NCBI GenBank assembly: GCA_963820095.1
Contig: CAWFZA010000026.1
Coordinates: forward strand, 43,918-107,917
Reading direction: 5' to 3'
DNA: 64,000 bases
Origin: Roseiarcus sp963820095
GTDB taxonomy: Bacteria; Pseudomonadota; Alphaproteobacteria; Rhizobiales; Beijerinckiaceae
This document shows, in pieces, positions 46,297 to 54,242 of the stretch. The translations under genes were made by a program, and so were the position numbers. Within the stretch, counting starts at the first letter, position 1. Every line of letters starts with the position of its first letter. The notes beneath the pieces were generated by a model. That model saw only the letters and a program-made list of their open reading frames with translations. It was not told the DNA's origin and searched no databases.

Positions 46297-46575
46297 ATGT
46301 TTCGCAAGGTCGCACTATCTCTCGCCATGGCAGGATTGATCTCCCAATTCGCTCTCCCCGCCGAGGCTGCGCTCGGCGTCGGCGCATTCCCGCCGCCGGC
46401 CTCGCTCGTGGAAAGCTCGCCGGTCGAAAGGGCGCAATTCGTCTGGGGCGGACGGAGGTACTGCTGGTACAATTCGGCCTGGCGCGGCCCAGCTGGCTCG
46501 TTGCGTCGCCGTCGAAAGACGGCGTCTCTCGACGGCCCATCGCATCCTCGCGATGACGTCGCTGCCTCAAAATGA
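46297..46575 (+). CDS. Small secreted protein with C-terminus replaced by palindromic repeat
   Basis: 92 codons. CGGAGGACC precedes the ATG. Signal peptide MFRKVALSLAMAGLISQFAL with PAEA. The mature part contains AQFVWGGRRYCWYNSAWRGP, a motif of small exported rhizobial proteins that normally continues with a Trp/Gly/Tyr-rich tail. Here the motif stops at GPAGS and the frame runs through a GTCGAAAGAC hairpin element (46508-46535) before a stop. It looks as though the repeat replaced or truncated the tail. No known function. Confidence 0.65.
   Translation: MFRKVALSLAMAGLISQFALPAEAALGVGAFPPPASLVESSPVERAQFVWGGRRYCWYNSAWRGPAGSLRRRRKTASLDGPSHPRDDVAASK
46508..46537. repeat. Variant of the double-hairpin element inside a coding frame
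   Basis: GCCGTC-GAAA-GACGGC followed by GTC-TCTC-GAC, GGCCCAT. It shares the GTCGAAAGAC core and the adjoining second small stem with the 40-bp elements at 25768 and 25881, but the outer ends differ. Confidence 0.55.
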
Positions 46576-48016
46576 CCCGACCGCGCTCCCCAGGATGATC
46601 ACAACCGCCAGCGCCAGCAGGCCGCCGACGATCGACACCATGACAATGTCGAGATAGCTCTCGCGGTGGGTCGAGTTGCAGACCGCAAGCAGCGTCACCA
46701 CGGCGCCGTTATGCGGCAGGCTATCCAGCGTTCCGGCGCCGATCACCGCCACGCGGTGCAGAAGCCCCGGATCGATGCCCTGCTCGTGCGCGATCTTGAG
46801 ATAGGTCGCGCCCAAGGCGTCGAGCGCGATGGTCAAGCCTCCCGAGGCCGAACCGGTCAATGAGGCCAGCACATTGGTGGCGACCGCCAGCGACACCAAC
46901 GGCCCGCCTTCGATACCGAGCACCCAATCGCGCACCAGCGCAAACGCCGGAAGCGCGGCGACGACCGAGCCGAAGCCAACGAGGCTCGCGACGCTGAGCA
47001 CCGGCAGCACCGACGCGTTGGCGCCCGCGTCCATGCTGTCGCGCAAAGCCGGCAGGCGCCGAAAATTGATCGCGATCAGGACGACGATTGCGACCGCGAG
47101 CGCCGTCACCACCGCCCAAACGCCGCCGACCGCGGAAAGCGAGGTCGAGCCCCATTCGGGCTCCGCCAGAAAGGACGCGTCCATGCGCGGCAGGACGAAC
47201 AGCGACATCAGGAGGTTGACCGCGACGACGATGACAAGCGGCAGGGCGGCGAGCGCGATCGGCGGCCCCACGTCGCTCGGCCGCCCGTGGATCGCTTCCG
47301 GCGGATCGAAGGTGCTCGCGGTCGTGGCGCGCTCGCGCACGACGAGATCCTCGGCCGCGTTCTCCTGTGGGACATCCCCGCCATAGCCCTCGCCCCTGGC
47401 GCGCGCGCTTTTCTCGGCACGTCCGAGCCAGAACATGCCGAAGCCGAACATCACGATCGCCGCGATGATCCCAAGCCCCGGCGCGGCGAAGGGCGTGGTG
47501 CCGAAGAACGGCATCGGAATCGCGTTCTAAATCGCGGGCGTTCCCGGCAGAGCCGACATGGTGAAGGTCGTCGTGCCGAGTGCGATCGCCGCCGGCATGA
47601 GGCGCCTCGGAATCCCGGCCGCGCGGAACAATTGATGGGCCATCGGCGCGAGAACGAAGAAGGCGACGAACAGGCTGACACCGCCATAGGTGACGATTGC
47701 GCCAGCCAGGACGACCGCCAGCACCGCGCGTTCATGGCCCAGTCGCTCGGTCATGGTATTTCGCGATCGACGTCACCGAGCCCGAATCCTCCATGAGCTT
47801 GCCGAACAGGGCGCCCAAGAGAAAAATCGGGAAGAACTGCATGACGAATTGCGCCGCGCTCGCCATGAACGTTTGCGTCCAATGTGCAAGCAGCGGCTGG
47901 CCGGCCAATGCGGCCGCAAGAATTGCGGCGGCGGGCGCAAGCAGAAGGATGCTCCAGCCCCGATAGGCGAGCCAGATGAGAAGGCCGAGCGCAATGAGGA
48001 TGCCGACGAGCCCCAT
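46567..48016 (-). CDS. GntP-family permease, interrupted by a frameshift and a stop
   Basis: A 12-helix gluconate/organic-acid permease of about 482 residues when repaired. It starts MGLVGILIALGLLIWLAYRG; after TSIAKY an extra base near 47753 shifts frame into MTERLGHERAVLAVVLAGAI and PAMAHQLF-like helices. In FTMSALPGTPAI the next codon, expected CAG (Gln), is TAG (47527-47529), after which PMPFFGTTPFAAPGLGIIAA continues to the stop at 46567. The C-terminal half has the family SASGGLTIALDALG and PHNGAVVTLLAVC motifs. Substrate unknown; the patatin gene is three bases upstream, so they are probably co-transcribed. Confidence 0.85.
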
Positions 48017-48019
48017 GCG

Positions 48020-49063
48020 TCACACTCCGTCGAGCAGGACGTCGATATCGAGCGTCGAACGTTTTCCCAGATCCATCGCGTGGGCGTCCAGAAAGGCCTG
48101 AGCCGCCTTTCTCCCCTCATCGCGCAGGAATGAGAAGAAAGACCATTCTGCGTTGAGCTTCGACGACGCGCCGAGCTCGGTCATGATGCTGTTCCTGACG
48201 ACATGCACCCGCATCTGCGTCCAGAGCCTGCCCTCGCCGTCGCCCGGATCGGCGACCTTGCGCAGGAGCGCCATCATTCTCAGCTCCTTCAGGACCACGG
48301 CGTTGAACGACACCTCGTTCAGACGGTTCAGGATGTCGGACGCGCTGCGAGGGACGCCTGGCCGCTCAATCGGATTGATCGGGACGAGAATCGTGTCCTG
48401 CGATTTGCACTCGCGGACGAGCGGGGTCAGCGTCGGATTGCCGGAATAGCCGCCGTCCCAATAGGCTTCGCCGTCGATCTCGATCGCCTGGAACAAAGTT
48501 GGCAGGCAGGCCGAGGCAAGCAGGACGTCAGGGGTCACCGCATCGTTCTTGAACACCTTGCCTCTGCCGGTGCGCACATTGGTCGCGGTGATGAAGAGAT
48601 GGATCGGCGACTGCGCCAAGAGATCGAAGTCAATGATCTCGGCAAGGATCTCGCGCAGTGGGTTCTTGCCCATGGGATTCGTGGTGTAGGGCGACACCAG
48701 GCGCGACATGAGATCCATCGCGACGTACACCGGCGAGGAATCGAGCGTCCAGCGGCCGAGCGCCACGTCAATCGGCCCACGCCGGAACGGGCTGAAGCGG
48801 GCCGCGTCCGACACGCGCCGCCAGAAAGCCGCAAGCGCCTCACGCGCGCCGGCCGCCCCGCCCACCTTATGGCCGTAAGCCATCACCGCGGCGTTCATAG
48901 CGCCCGCCGAGGTGCCGGAAACGCCGTCGATCTCGAGCCACGGCTCCTCGAGCAGGCGATCAAGGACGCCCCAGGTGAAGGCGCCATGCGATCCGCCGCC
49001 CTGAAGCGCGAGATCGACCAAGACGGGCTTGCGGCGAATGGGCTTCACTGCTTCAGTCGCCAT
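48020..49063 (-). CDS. Patatin-like phospholipase family protein
   Basis: About 347 residues from MATEAVKPIRRKPVLV (49063). The patatin catalytic parts are all present: oxyanion hole ALQGGGSHGAFTWG, nucleophile elbow SGTSAGAMNA and the aspartate in AYWDGGYSGNPTL. Intracellular serine lipases or PHB-related hydrolases have this architecture. It is directly upstream of the GntP permease, a pairing consistent with turnover and transport of a short acid, though that is inference. Intact frame. Confidence 0.9.
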   Translation of the reverse strand: MATEAVKPIRRKPVLVDLALQGGGSHGAFTWGVLDRLLEEPWLEIDGVSGTSAGAMNAAVMAYGHKVGGAAGAREALAAFWRRVSDAARFSPFRRGPIDVALGRWTLDSSPVYVAMDLMSRLVSPYTTNPMGKNPLREILAEIIDFDLLAQSPIHLFITATNVRTGRGKVFKNDAVTPDVLLASACLPTLFQAIEIDGEAYWDGGYSGNPTLTPLVRECKSQDTILVPINPIERPGVPRSASDILNRLNEVSFNAVVLKELRMMALLRKVADPGDGEGRLWTQMRVHVVRNSIMTELGASSKLNAEWSFFSFLRDEGRKAAQAFLDAHAMDLGKRSTLDIDVLLDGV

Positions 49064-49312
49064 CTCGTGAACCTCGAAAGACTTTGCCGGATTAGGCTGG
49101 CGCTTCAGATCCCCTACCCCCTCGGGAACCAAGCGCAAGCGACCGCGCCTCCGCAAAATCGCGATGCGCGAGGAGCAACCGACCGTTAGCTATTGATTTG
49201 TCCGCGCCGAGACTTTGGAAGCGCGAAATCAGACGCGCCATGTTTTTTGAGGATAGACTTGCGGCCGCCGAAGGGTAAAGAGTTTCGGCCTCCATCGCAA
49301 CTTGGACGGACA

Positions 49313-49906
49313 ATGACCGACCCAGATAAGTTTCTCGATCCGGAGGCGGAGCCGGGGGCCGAGATCGAGGCTGCGGTTGAGCCTCCGGCTCAGTCCATTG
49401 TTTCGATGGCCACTCTGTATCGCAACCTGCCCTTCATCGTCGCGCTGGCGCTCGCCATATTCGGGGTGGCCTATAGCAATTTCTCCGGGCATACGATCAA
49501 CGGCTATTGGGAGTTCCTGGCGATCGCAATCGGGCTTGTCTGCGTGATCACGGCATGGCCGAACGCGCCTGATCGCCAGGCGCGATTCAAGCTGATCTGG
49601 ACGCAAGTGGCGCATTGGGTAACAATCCTGGTGGCGATGAACCTCTTGCTTCTGCAAGGTTTTCAACTCGTGTTGCCCGTTCAGGCCGCGGGCCTCGTTC
49701 TGTTGCTGCTCCTTGGCGTAGGCGCCTTCCTTGCCGGCATCTATTTGATGTCGCTCCGGATCTGCTTTCTCGGCGCCGCCATGGCGCTGTCCATCCCCGC
49801 CATGACATGGCTCAAACAGGCGTCGCTTTTGCTGGTCTTGGCGGGCGTTGCGATTGCCGGTCTCGCCATCGCCTTCTGGCCGCGGAGCACGAAAGCGTCG
49901 GCCTAA
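49313..49906 (+). CDS. Hypothetical membrane protein
   Basis: 197 residues. A polar, acidic N-terminus (MTDPDKFLDPEAEPGAEIEA) precedes about five hydrophobic helices (LPFIVALALAIFGVAYSNF, FLAIAIGLVCVITAWP, WVTILVAMNLLLLQGFQLVL, GLVLLLLLGVGAFLAGIYLM, LLLVLAGVAIAGLAIAFW). No recognisable domain. ATG at 49313. Divergent from the patatin gene. Similar multi-helix proteins occur in relatives without an assigned role. Confidence 0.6.
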   Translation: MTDPDKFLDPEAEPGAEIEAAVEPPAQSIVSMATLYRNLPFIVALALAIFGVAYSNFSGHTINGYWEFLAIAIGLVCVITAWPNAPDRQARFKLIWTQVAHWVTILVAMNLLLLQGFQLVLPVQAAGLVLLLLLGVGAFLAGIYLMSLRICFLGAAMALSIPAMTWLKQASLLLVLAGVAIAGLAIAFWPRSTKASA

Positions 49907-50213
49907 GCTGAGGTTGAACCGTCTCGCCGGTCGCTCCTCGGAAACTCGGGCTTCTCCGGCCTCGGCCGCCTATTGTCGGCCCGTCGGCCGACTACACGCC
50001 ACACGCCCACTTTCCCTGCGCCTTTCACTGGAATGGATCCAGCGGATTCGCAGGACTGACATCGAGATCCATCCGCCAGCGTCCTGCGGAACGCGGATGG
50101 AGGCACAGGATGAAAGGTGACAGGATTAGGCGAACCTTAGCCTGGCTTGCCAACGGAGGCGCCCAACTCGTCAGGCCGTCGCCGTCGGCCAAGTTCAATG
50201 GAACTCGAAACGG

Positions 50214-50246
50214 GGAAAAAGGGGGCCGCTACGACACCGCCCCCTT
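50214..50246 (-). terminator. Intrinsic terminator
   Basis: On the minus strand AAGGGGGC-(12-base loop)-GCCCCCTT is followed by TTTCCCC, about 40 bases after the stop of the small secreted-protein gene. Confidence 0.75.
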
Positions 50247-50288
50247 CGCAACCTCGTTCGCGCCACCAAACGGCGCGAATTTCATCAA

Positions 50289-50534
50289 TCAGCTCTTGGG
50301 AGCCATAGCTGGAGCTGTTGTGGCGGGCGCAGGTTGACCGGTGTGGCGCGTGTGCCGTCGCTGATGGCGAGTGGTGCGTCGTGCCGACCGCCGTTGCATC
50401 CCGTGTGTCCCGGTGGCCGCGGGCGCGGCGGCGGGAGCGGTGGAGGCCTGAGCAACCTGCTCTTGGGCCACTGCGGCGACGGGCGCGAGGGCGATAAGGG
50501 CGCCAAGGCCCATCGCGACGTATTTGTTGATCAT
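50289..50534 (-). CDS. Small secreted Ala/Thr/Arg/His-rich protein
   Basis: 81 codons from the ATG at 50534 (AGAGGAAC upstream). The signal peptide MINKYVAMGLGALIALAPVA with VAQEQ is convincing. The mature peptide is low-complexity: Ala/Pro/Thr stretches flank a basic RRSARRTTRHQRRHTRHTG core. No family is recognised; it may bind anions, metals or the envelope. Well terminated by the hairpin at 50214. Confidence 0.65.
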   Translation of the reverse strand: MINKYVAMGLGALIALAPVAAVAQEQVAQASTAPAAAPAATGTHGMQRRSARRTTRHQRRHTRHTGQPAPATTAPAMAPKS

Positions 50535-50847
50535 TGTCGTTCCTCTTGAAGCGAGTCTTCCAACTCTTGTTTCTCGAACGATCGCTCTTTGCGCTTTCCA
50601 TGCTGAATTGGAGATGAATGTGGGATTTAGCCGACCTGCGCCGACACCGGGGTCAAAATACTCGCGGCCATGCGCTAACCCGCGGCCAAGGGTCAACCGC
50701 ACAACGGTCGAAAACGCCCGCAGTAGAGAGGCGATGCCCCTCGCTGATGATTCGGACTTTATATGTACATGGTTAGTTTCGGCGCGCCGCGCGGACGTTG
50801 CGAACAGTGTAGTCTAGCTTTGGCCCACGTTTCTGCGAGTTGCATCG

Positions 50848-51030
50848 GTGCTGCTGTGCTCACTAATTCGGCGTAGATTTCTGATCGCTTTAATTGTGCT
50901 CGTCATGGTTATGGTGTCCATGCCGTTCCTAACATTTCCAGTCTCCGCCGTGGCGATATGGCTCGTCGCCCTTTGCATCGGTGCTTTCACCGGATTGCAG
51001 AAGGTAATAATGATCGAGCGCACTCGATAA
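50848..51030 (+). CDS. Possible small membrane protein
   Basis: 60 codons from a GTG at 50848. After a short basic start (LLCSLIRRRF) there are two hydrophobic helices (LIALIVLVMVMVSMPFLTF and VSAVAIWLVALCIGAFTGL) and a basic end. No clear ribosome-binding site and no recognised family. The base composition here is less GC-rich than its surroundings. Confidence 0.35.
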   Translation: MLLCSLIRRRFLIALIVLVMVMVSMPFLTFPVSAVAIWLVALCIGAFTGLQKVIMIERTR

Positions 51031-51064
51031 CGTCACGTCCTTTGTTGAGACAGCGGACGTTTCG

Positions 51065-51523
51065 TTAGTCGGCGGTCCACCGCGCCGCCGACCGATCGTC
51101 TTCTTTCTTGGATTCGATCCACCCCCCCACGGCGCCGTCGCTGCGTATCGTGCGCTTCCAGAACGGCGCGCGAGTCTTGAGGTAATCCATCAGCATCTCG
51201 GCCGCGGCGAACGCAGCCCCGCGATGCTTGGCGGCGACCGCTACCAGAACGATCCGCTCGCCTGGCGCGATACGGCCATAGCGATGGATCACCGTCGCAC
51301 CCAGAAGCGGCCAGCGGGCTTCGGCCTCACCCGCGGCCCGCGCGATCTCCTCCTCCGCCATGCCGGGATAGTGCTCGAGCTCGAGCGCGGCGAGCCGACC
51401 GCCTTCGTCGCGGCAATGGCCGACAAATGTCACCACAGCGCCGACGTCGGTTCGTCCACGCGAGAGCGCTTCCGCCTCCGCGCCCGGGTCGAAATCCTCT
51501 CGCTGGACTCGGACCGACGCCAT
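51065..51523 (-). CDS. moaE: Molybdopterin synthase catalytic subunit
   Basis: Inserts dithiolene sulfurs into precursor Z together with MoaD. 152 residues with VGAVVTFVGHCRDEGGRLAA, ALELEHYPGMAEEEIARAAG, VIHRYGRIAPGERIVLVAVA and the substrate-lysine motif YLKTRAPFWKRT. Lies five bases after the moaD stop on the minus strand. Confidence 0.95.
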   Translation of the reverse strand: MASVRVQREDFDPGAEAEALSRGRTDVGAVVTFVGHCRDEGGRLAALELEHYPGMAEEEIARAAGEAEARWPLLGATVIHRYGRIAPGERIVLVAVAAKHRGAAFAAAEMLMDYLKTRAPFWKRTIRSDGAVGGWIESKKEDDRSAARWTAD

Positions 51524-51528
51524 CGCTT

Positions 51529-51780
51529 TCAGCCGCCGGACATCGGCGGAAAGAACGCCACTTCCTTCACCCCCGTGATCGACGCGTCGTTGCGGGCGTG
51601 AACACGATCGAGTGCAGCGCGAACAGCCGCGGGCTTGCCGAACGCGTCAGCGTAGCCCTCACCGCGCTCACGGAGCCAGGCAACAAGGTCGCCGACGGTC
51701 TTCACCGTCGCGGGTGGGCGGAGCTCCTCCTCCGCCGTACCGACGCGTTCACGCACCCAGGCGAAATAAAGCGCCTTCAT
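51529..51780 (-). CDS. moaD: Molybdopterin synthase sulfur-carrier subunit
   Basis: 83 residues of ubiquitin-like fold: MKALYFAWVRERVGTAEEEL, TVGDLVAWLRERG, and VAFFPPMSGG at the C-terminus, with the terminal Gly-Gly that is adenylated and thiocarboxylated. Between pgsA and moaE, the usual order. Confidence 0.96.
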   Translation of the reverse strand: MKALYFAWVRERVGTAEEELRPPATVKTVGDLVAWLRERGEGYADAFGKPAAVRAALDRVHARNDASITGVKEVAFFPPMSGG

Positions 51781-51788
51781 GTTCCGTC

Positions 51789-52401
51789 TCAGTCGCTTCC
51801 GACGTTGTCATAACTGGCCTTCATATAGTCCCAGCCGGTGTACAGCGTAACGAGCGCTGCGATCCATAGGAGCACAAGCCCCGTCGTGATGCCCCCCGGC
51901 AGCACGGCTTCGCCGGCCGGGCCAGCAATCAGGAACCCGAGCGCGATGAACTGGACCATGGTTTTCCACTTGGCGAGAGCCGTAACCGGCAGCGGAACCC
52001 TGAGCTCAGCCAAATATTCGCGCAAGCCCGAGACCAGGATCTCCCGGCAAAGGATGACGATCGCGGCCCAAAGTGTCAGGCCGGAAATGGTCTGATTGGC
52101 GGCGAGCACCAGGATCACCGCCGAAACGAGAAGCTTGTCGGCGATCGGGTCCAGCATTCTGCCTAGCGAGGACTGCTGCGACCAGGCGCGCGCCAGATAG
52201 CCGTCGAAAAAATCGGTGATTCCAGCGGCGATAAAGATTGCGAGCGCCGTCCATCGCGCCCACGGCACCTCAGGCCAGAACAAGAAATCCGGCGACAAGC
52301 GGAACCGCCGCGACCCGCGCGTAAGTGAGGATATTGGGCAAAGACCAGTTGCGGCCTAGCTGGGGGGCGGTCGAGGACACCATTTGCGGGAGAAGAGACA
52401 T
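51789..52401 (-). CDS. pgsA: CDP-diacylglycerol-glycerol-3-phosphate 3-phosphatidyltransferase, frameshifted
   Basis: Makes phosphatidylglycerol phosphate, the step to phosphatidylglycerol and cardiolipin; normally essential. 203 residues when repaired. The N-terminus MSLLPQMVSSTAPQ then NWSLPNILTYARVAAVPLVA is in one frame. After GFLV an extra base near 52280 shifts to the frame carrying PEVPWARWTALAIF, then TDFFDGYLARAW with SSLGRMLDPIADKLLVS, the CDP-alcohol phosphotransferase motif. Span 3n+1. Probably a sequence error. Upstream of moaD. Confidence 0.92.
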
Positions 52402-52570
52402 CGTGCCCGTTCGCCCGTCAATAGCGCGCTCGGCCGCGCCGGCGCGATACGGCCATCGGCCGCACGGCGCCGACAAAACTGGGGACGATCGCCGGCGCTC
52501 TAGCCTCCGCCGGCCCAACTTCGTTTAATCTCAAGGTCTTCACAGTCTCCACCTGGATGGGACCTCGCCT

Positions 52571-53200
52571 ATGTCGAATGTTCATGTCGTCGCGCATCCC
52601 CTGGTGCAGCACAAGCTGACGCTGATGCGCGACAAGACCGTTTCAACCAAGGGCTTCCGGCAACTCATGAATGAGATCGGGATGCTGCTCGCCTACGAGG
52701 TGACGCGGGATCTCCCGCTCGAAATGATCGAGGTGGAGACGCCGTTGGCCACCATGATCGCGCCGACAATATCAGGCAAGAAGCTCGTGTTTGCGCCGAT
52801 TTTACGCGCCGGCGTCGGGTTCCTTGACGGGATGCTCAACCTCGTGCCGAGCGCGCGCGTCGCCCATATCGGGCTCTATCGCGATCCGCAGACATTGGAG
52901 GCGGTGGAGTACTATTTCAAGGCGCCGGCGGATGTGGCCGACCGGTTGGTCATCGTGATGGACCCGATGCTCGCGACCGCAAATTCGGCGGTCGCCGCGA
53001 TTGACCGCCTCAAGCGGCGTGGGGTGAAGGACATCCGCTTCGTCTGCCTTCTCGCCGCGCCTGAGGGGATCGAACGGCTGACCAAAGCGCATCCCGAGGT
53101 CCAGATTTGGACAGGGTCGGTCGACGAGCGGCTCAACGAGCACGGCTACATCATTCCTGGCCTGGGCGACGCAGGCGACCGCATGTTCGGCACGAAGTAG
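52571..53200 (+). CDS. upp: Uracil phosphoribosyltransferase
   Basis: Salvages uracil to UMP with PRPP. 209 residues: NVHVVAHPLVQHKLTLMRDK, EIGMLLAYEVTRDLPL, ILRAGVGFLDGMLNLVPSAR, the PRPP loop VIVMDPMLATANSAVAAI and the C-terminal IIPGLGDAGDRMFGTK. Intact. Divergent from pgsA. Confidence 0.97.
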   Translation: MSNVHVVAHPLVQHKLTLMRDKTVSTKGFRQLMNEIGMLLAYEVTRDLPLEMIEVETPLATMIAPTISGKKLVFAPILRAGVGFLDGMLNLVPSARVAHIGLYRDPQTLEAVEYYFKAPADVADRLVIVMDPMLATANSAVAAIDRLKRRGVKDIRFVCLLAAPEGIERLTKAHPEVQIWTGSVDERLNEHGYIIPGLGDAGDRMFGTK

Positions 53201-53201
53201 A

Positions 53202-53226
53202 AGCGCAGCGTTCCAGCCGCTGCGCT
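53202..53226. terminator. Hairpin between convergent upp and mucR
   Basis: AGCGCAGCG-TTCCAGC-CGCTGCGCT, a 9-bp perfect stem just after the upp stop. No T-run, so termination by rho or another role is possible. Confidence 0.45.
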
Positions 53227-53286
53227 CGGAAGCCCGCGCCACTGGCCTTTCCGAGCACGGCTTGCGAAGCCGGGATCGACGCGGCC

Positions 53287-53694
53287 TTATTTGCGGCGTC
53301 GGCGCTGCTGGCCAAGGCCCATTTGCTTCGCGAGCGCCGAACGCGCCTTGGCGTAGGCGGGGGCGACCATAGGATAATCAGACGGAAGACCCCATTTCTC
53401 CCGATATTCTTCCGGAGAAAGGTTGTATTGAGTTCGCAAGTGCCGCTTCAAGGACTTGAATTTGCGACCGTCCTCCAAGCAGATGATGTAATCGCTGGTA
53501 ATCGACTTCTTCGGCGGTACGGCTGGCTTGGCTGCTTCGACTACGGCCGGTTGCGCGCCAGTGGCTACACGCAAGAGCGCTGCGTGAACATCGCTGAGAA
53601 GCGACGGCAACTCACTCGACGGCACGGAATTGTTCGACACATAGGCCGAGACGATCTCCGCGGCGAGCTCAATGTGGTTCGTGGAATCGCTCAT
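53287..53694 (-). CDS. MucR/Ros-family transcriptional regulator
   Basis: 135 residues. The Ros/MucR zinc-finger region is clear: TSDYIICLEDGRKFKSLKRH, LRTQYNLSPEEYREKWGLPS and DYPMVAPAYAKARSALAKQM, with a basic end QQRRRRK. The N-terminal part (HIELAAEIVSAYVSNNSVPS) is the oligomerisation helix. MucR proteins are H-NS-like silencers of AT-rich DNA and control exopolysaccharide, motility and symbiosis genes in rhizobia. Confidence 0.95.
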   Translation of the reverse strand: MSDSTNHIELAAEIVSAYVSNNSVPSSELPSLLSDVHAALLRVATGAQPAVVEAAKPAVPPKKSITSDYIICLEDGRKFKSLKRHLRTQYNLSPEEYREKWGLPSDYPMVAPAYAKARSALAKQMGLGQQRRRRK

Positions 53695-54242
53695 TGTTGA
53701 CGTTACTCCAGTAAGTTGCCTGCGGATAGAACGCCCCGGTGGCGATCAGCTTTAGGCCATCATCTCTCGCCTGATCACGACGAGCATCCTCTTCCCTAAT
53801 CGCCGGTCGCGACTTGAGGCGACACCCGCATAGCGCAAAAGAAAGCATAGCACAAGACAAGACATAATTATTTCAACTAGGGCATCGATGGACATCGCTT
53901 GAATACTCGTAATCAGCTGTCCGAAGGATCCTGAATTTATATAAAAAACAACTGTCTTCACTTGACAGGCGGTGGTCAACGTGCAGCGATCGAGCGACCG
54001 AATCGTCCGCGCCTTCATCAAGGCAGCCGGGCGGCCCTCGAAAGCTTGCGCCTCCCCAGAACCGCAGGCCAGGAACGATCGCGCGGCTGGTTCGCTACGG
54101 CAGGCGCGCAATTTCACCTCCGCCGCTGTTTCGCGAATGTTGATCGGCTGCAAGAATATGGCAGCCGTGAGGATGTCATCGGCCAGAAAAGATATTATAT
54201 GCCGCCCTGCCGATCGAATTGATTGGAGCCGTGTGAGTTCCA
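53695..54242. other. Interval with no supported gene
   Basis: About 550 bases upstream of mucR and of the ABC exporter. It is more AT-rich than the rest (53850-53960 especially), consistent with a regulatory region for mucR, which often autoregulates through AT-rich sites. Open frames on both strands lack ribosome-binding sites and domains. Confidence 0.4.
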
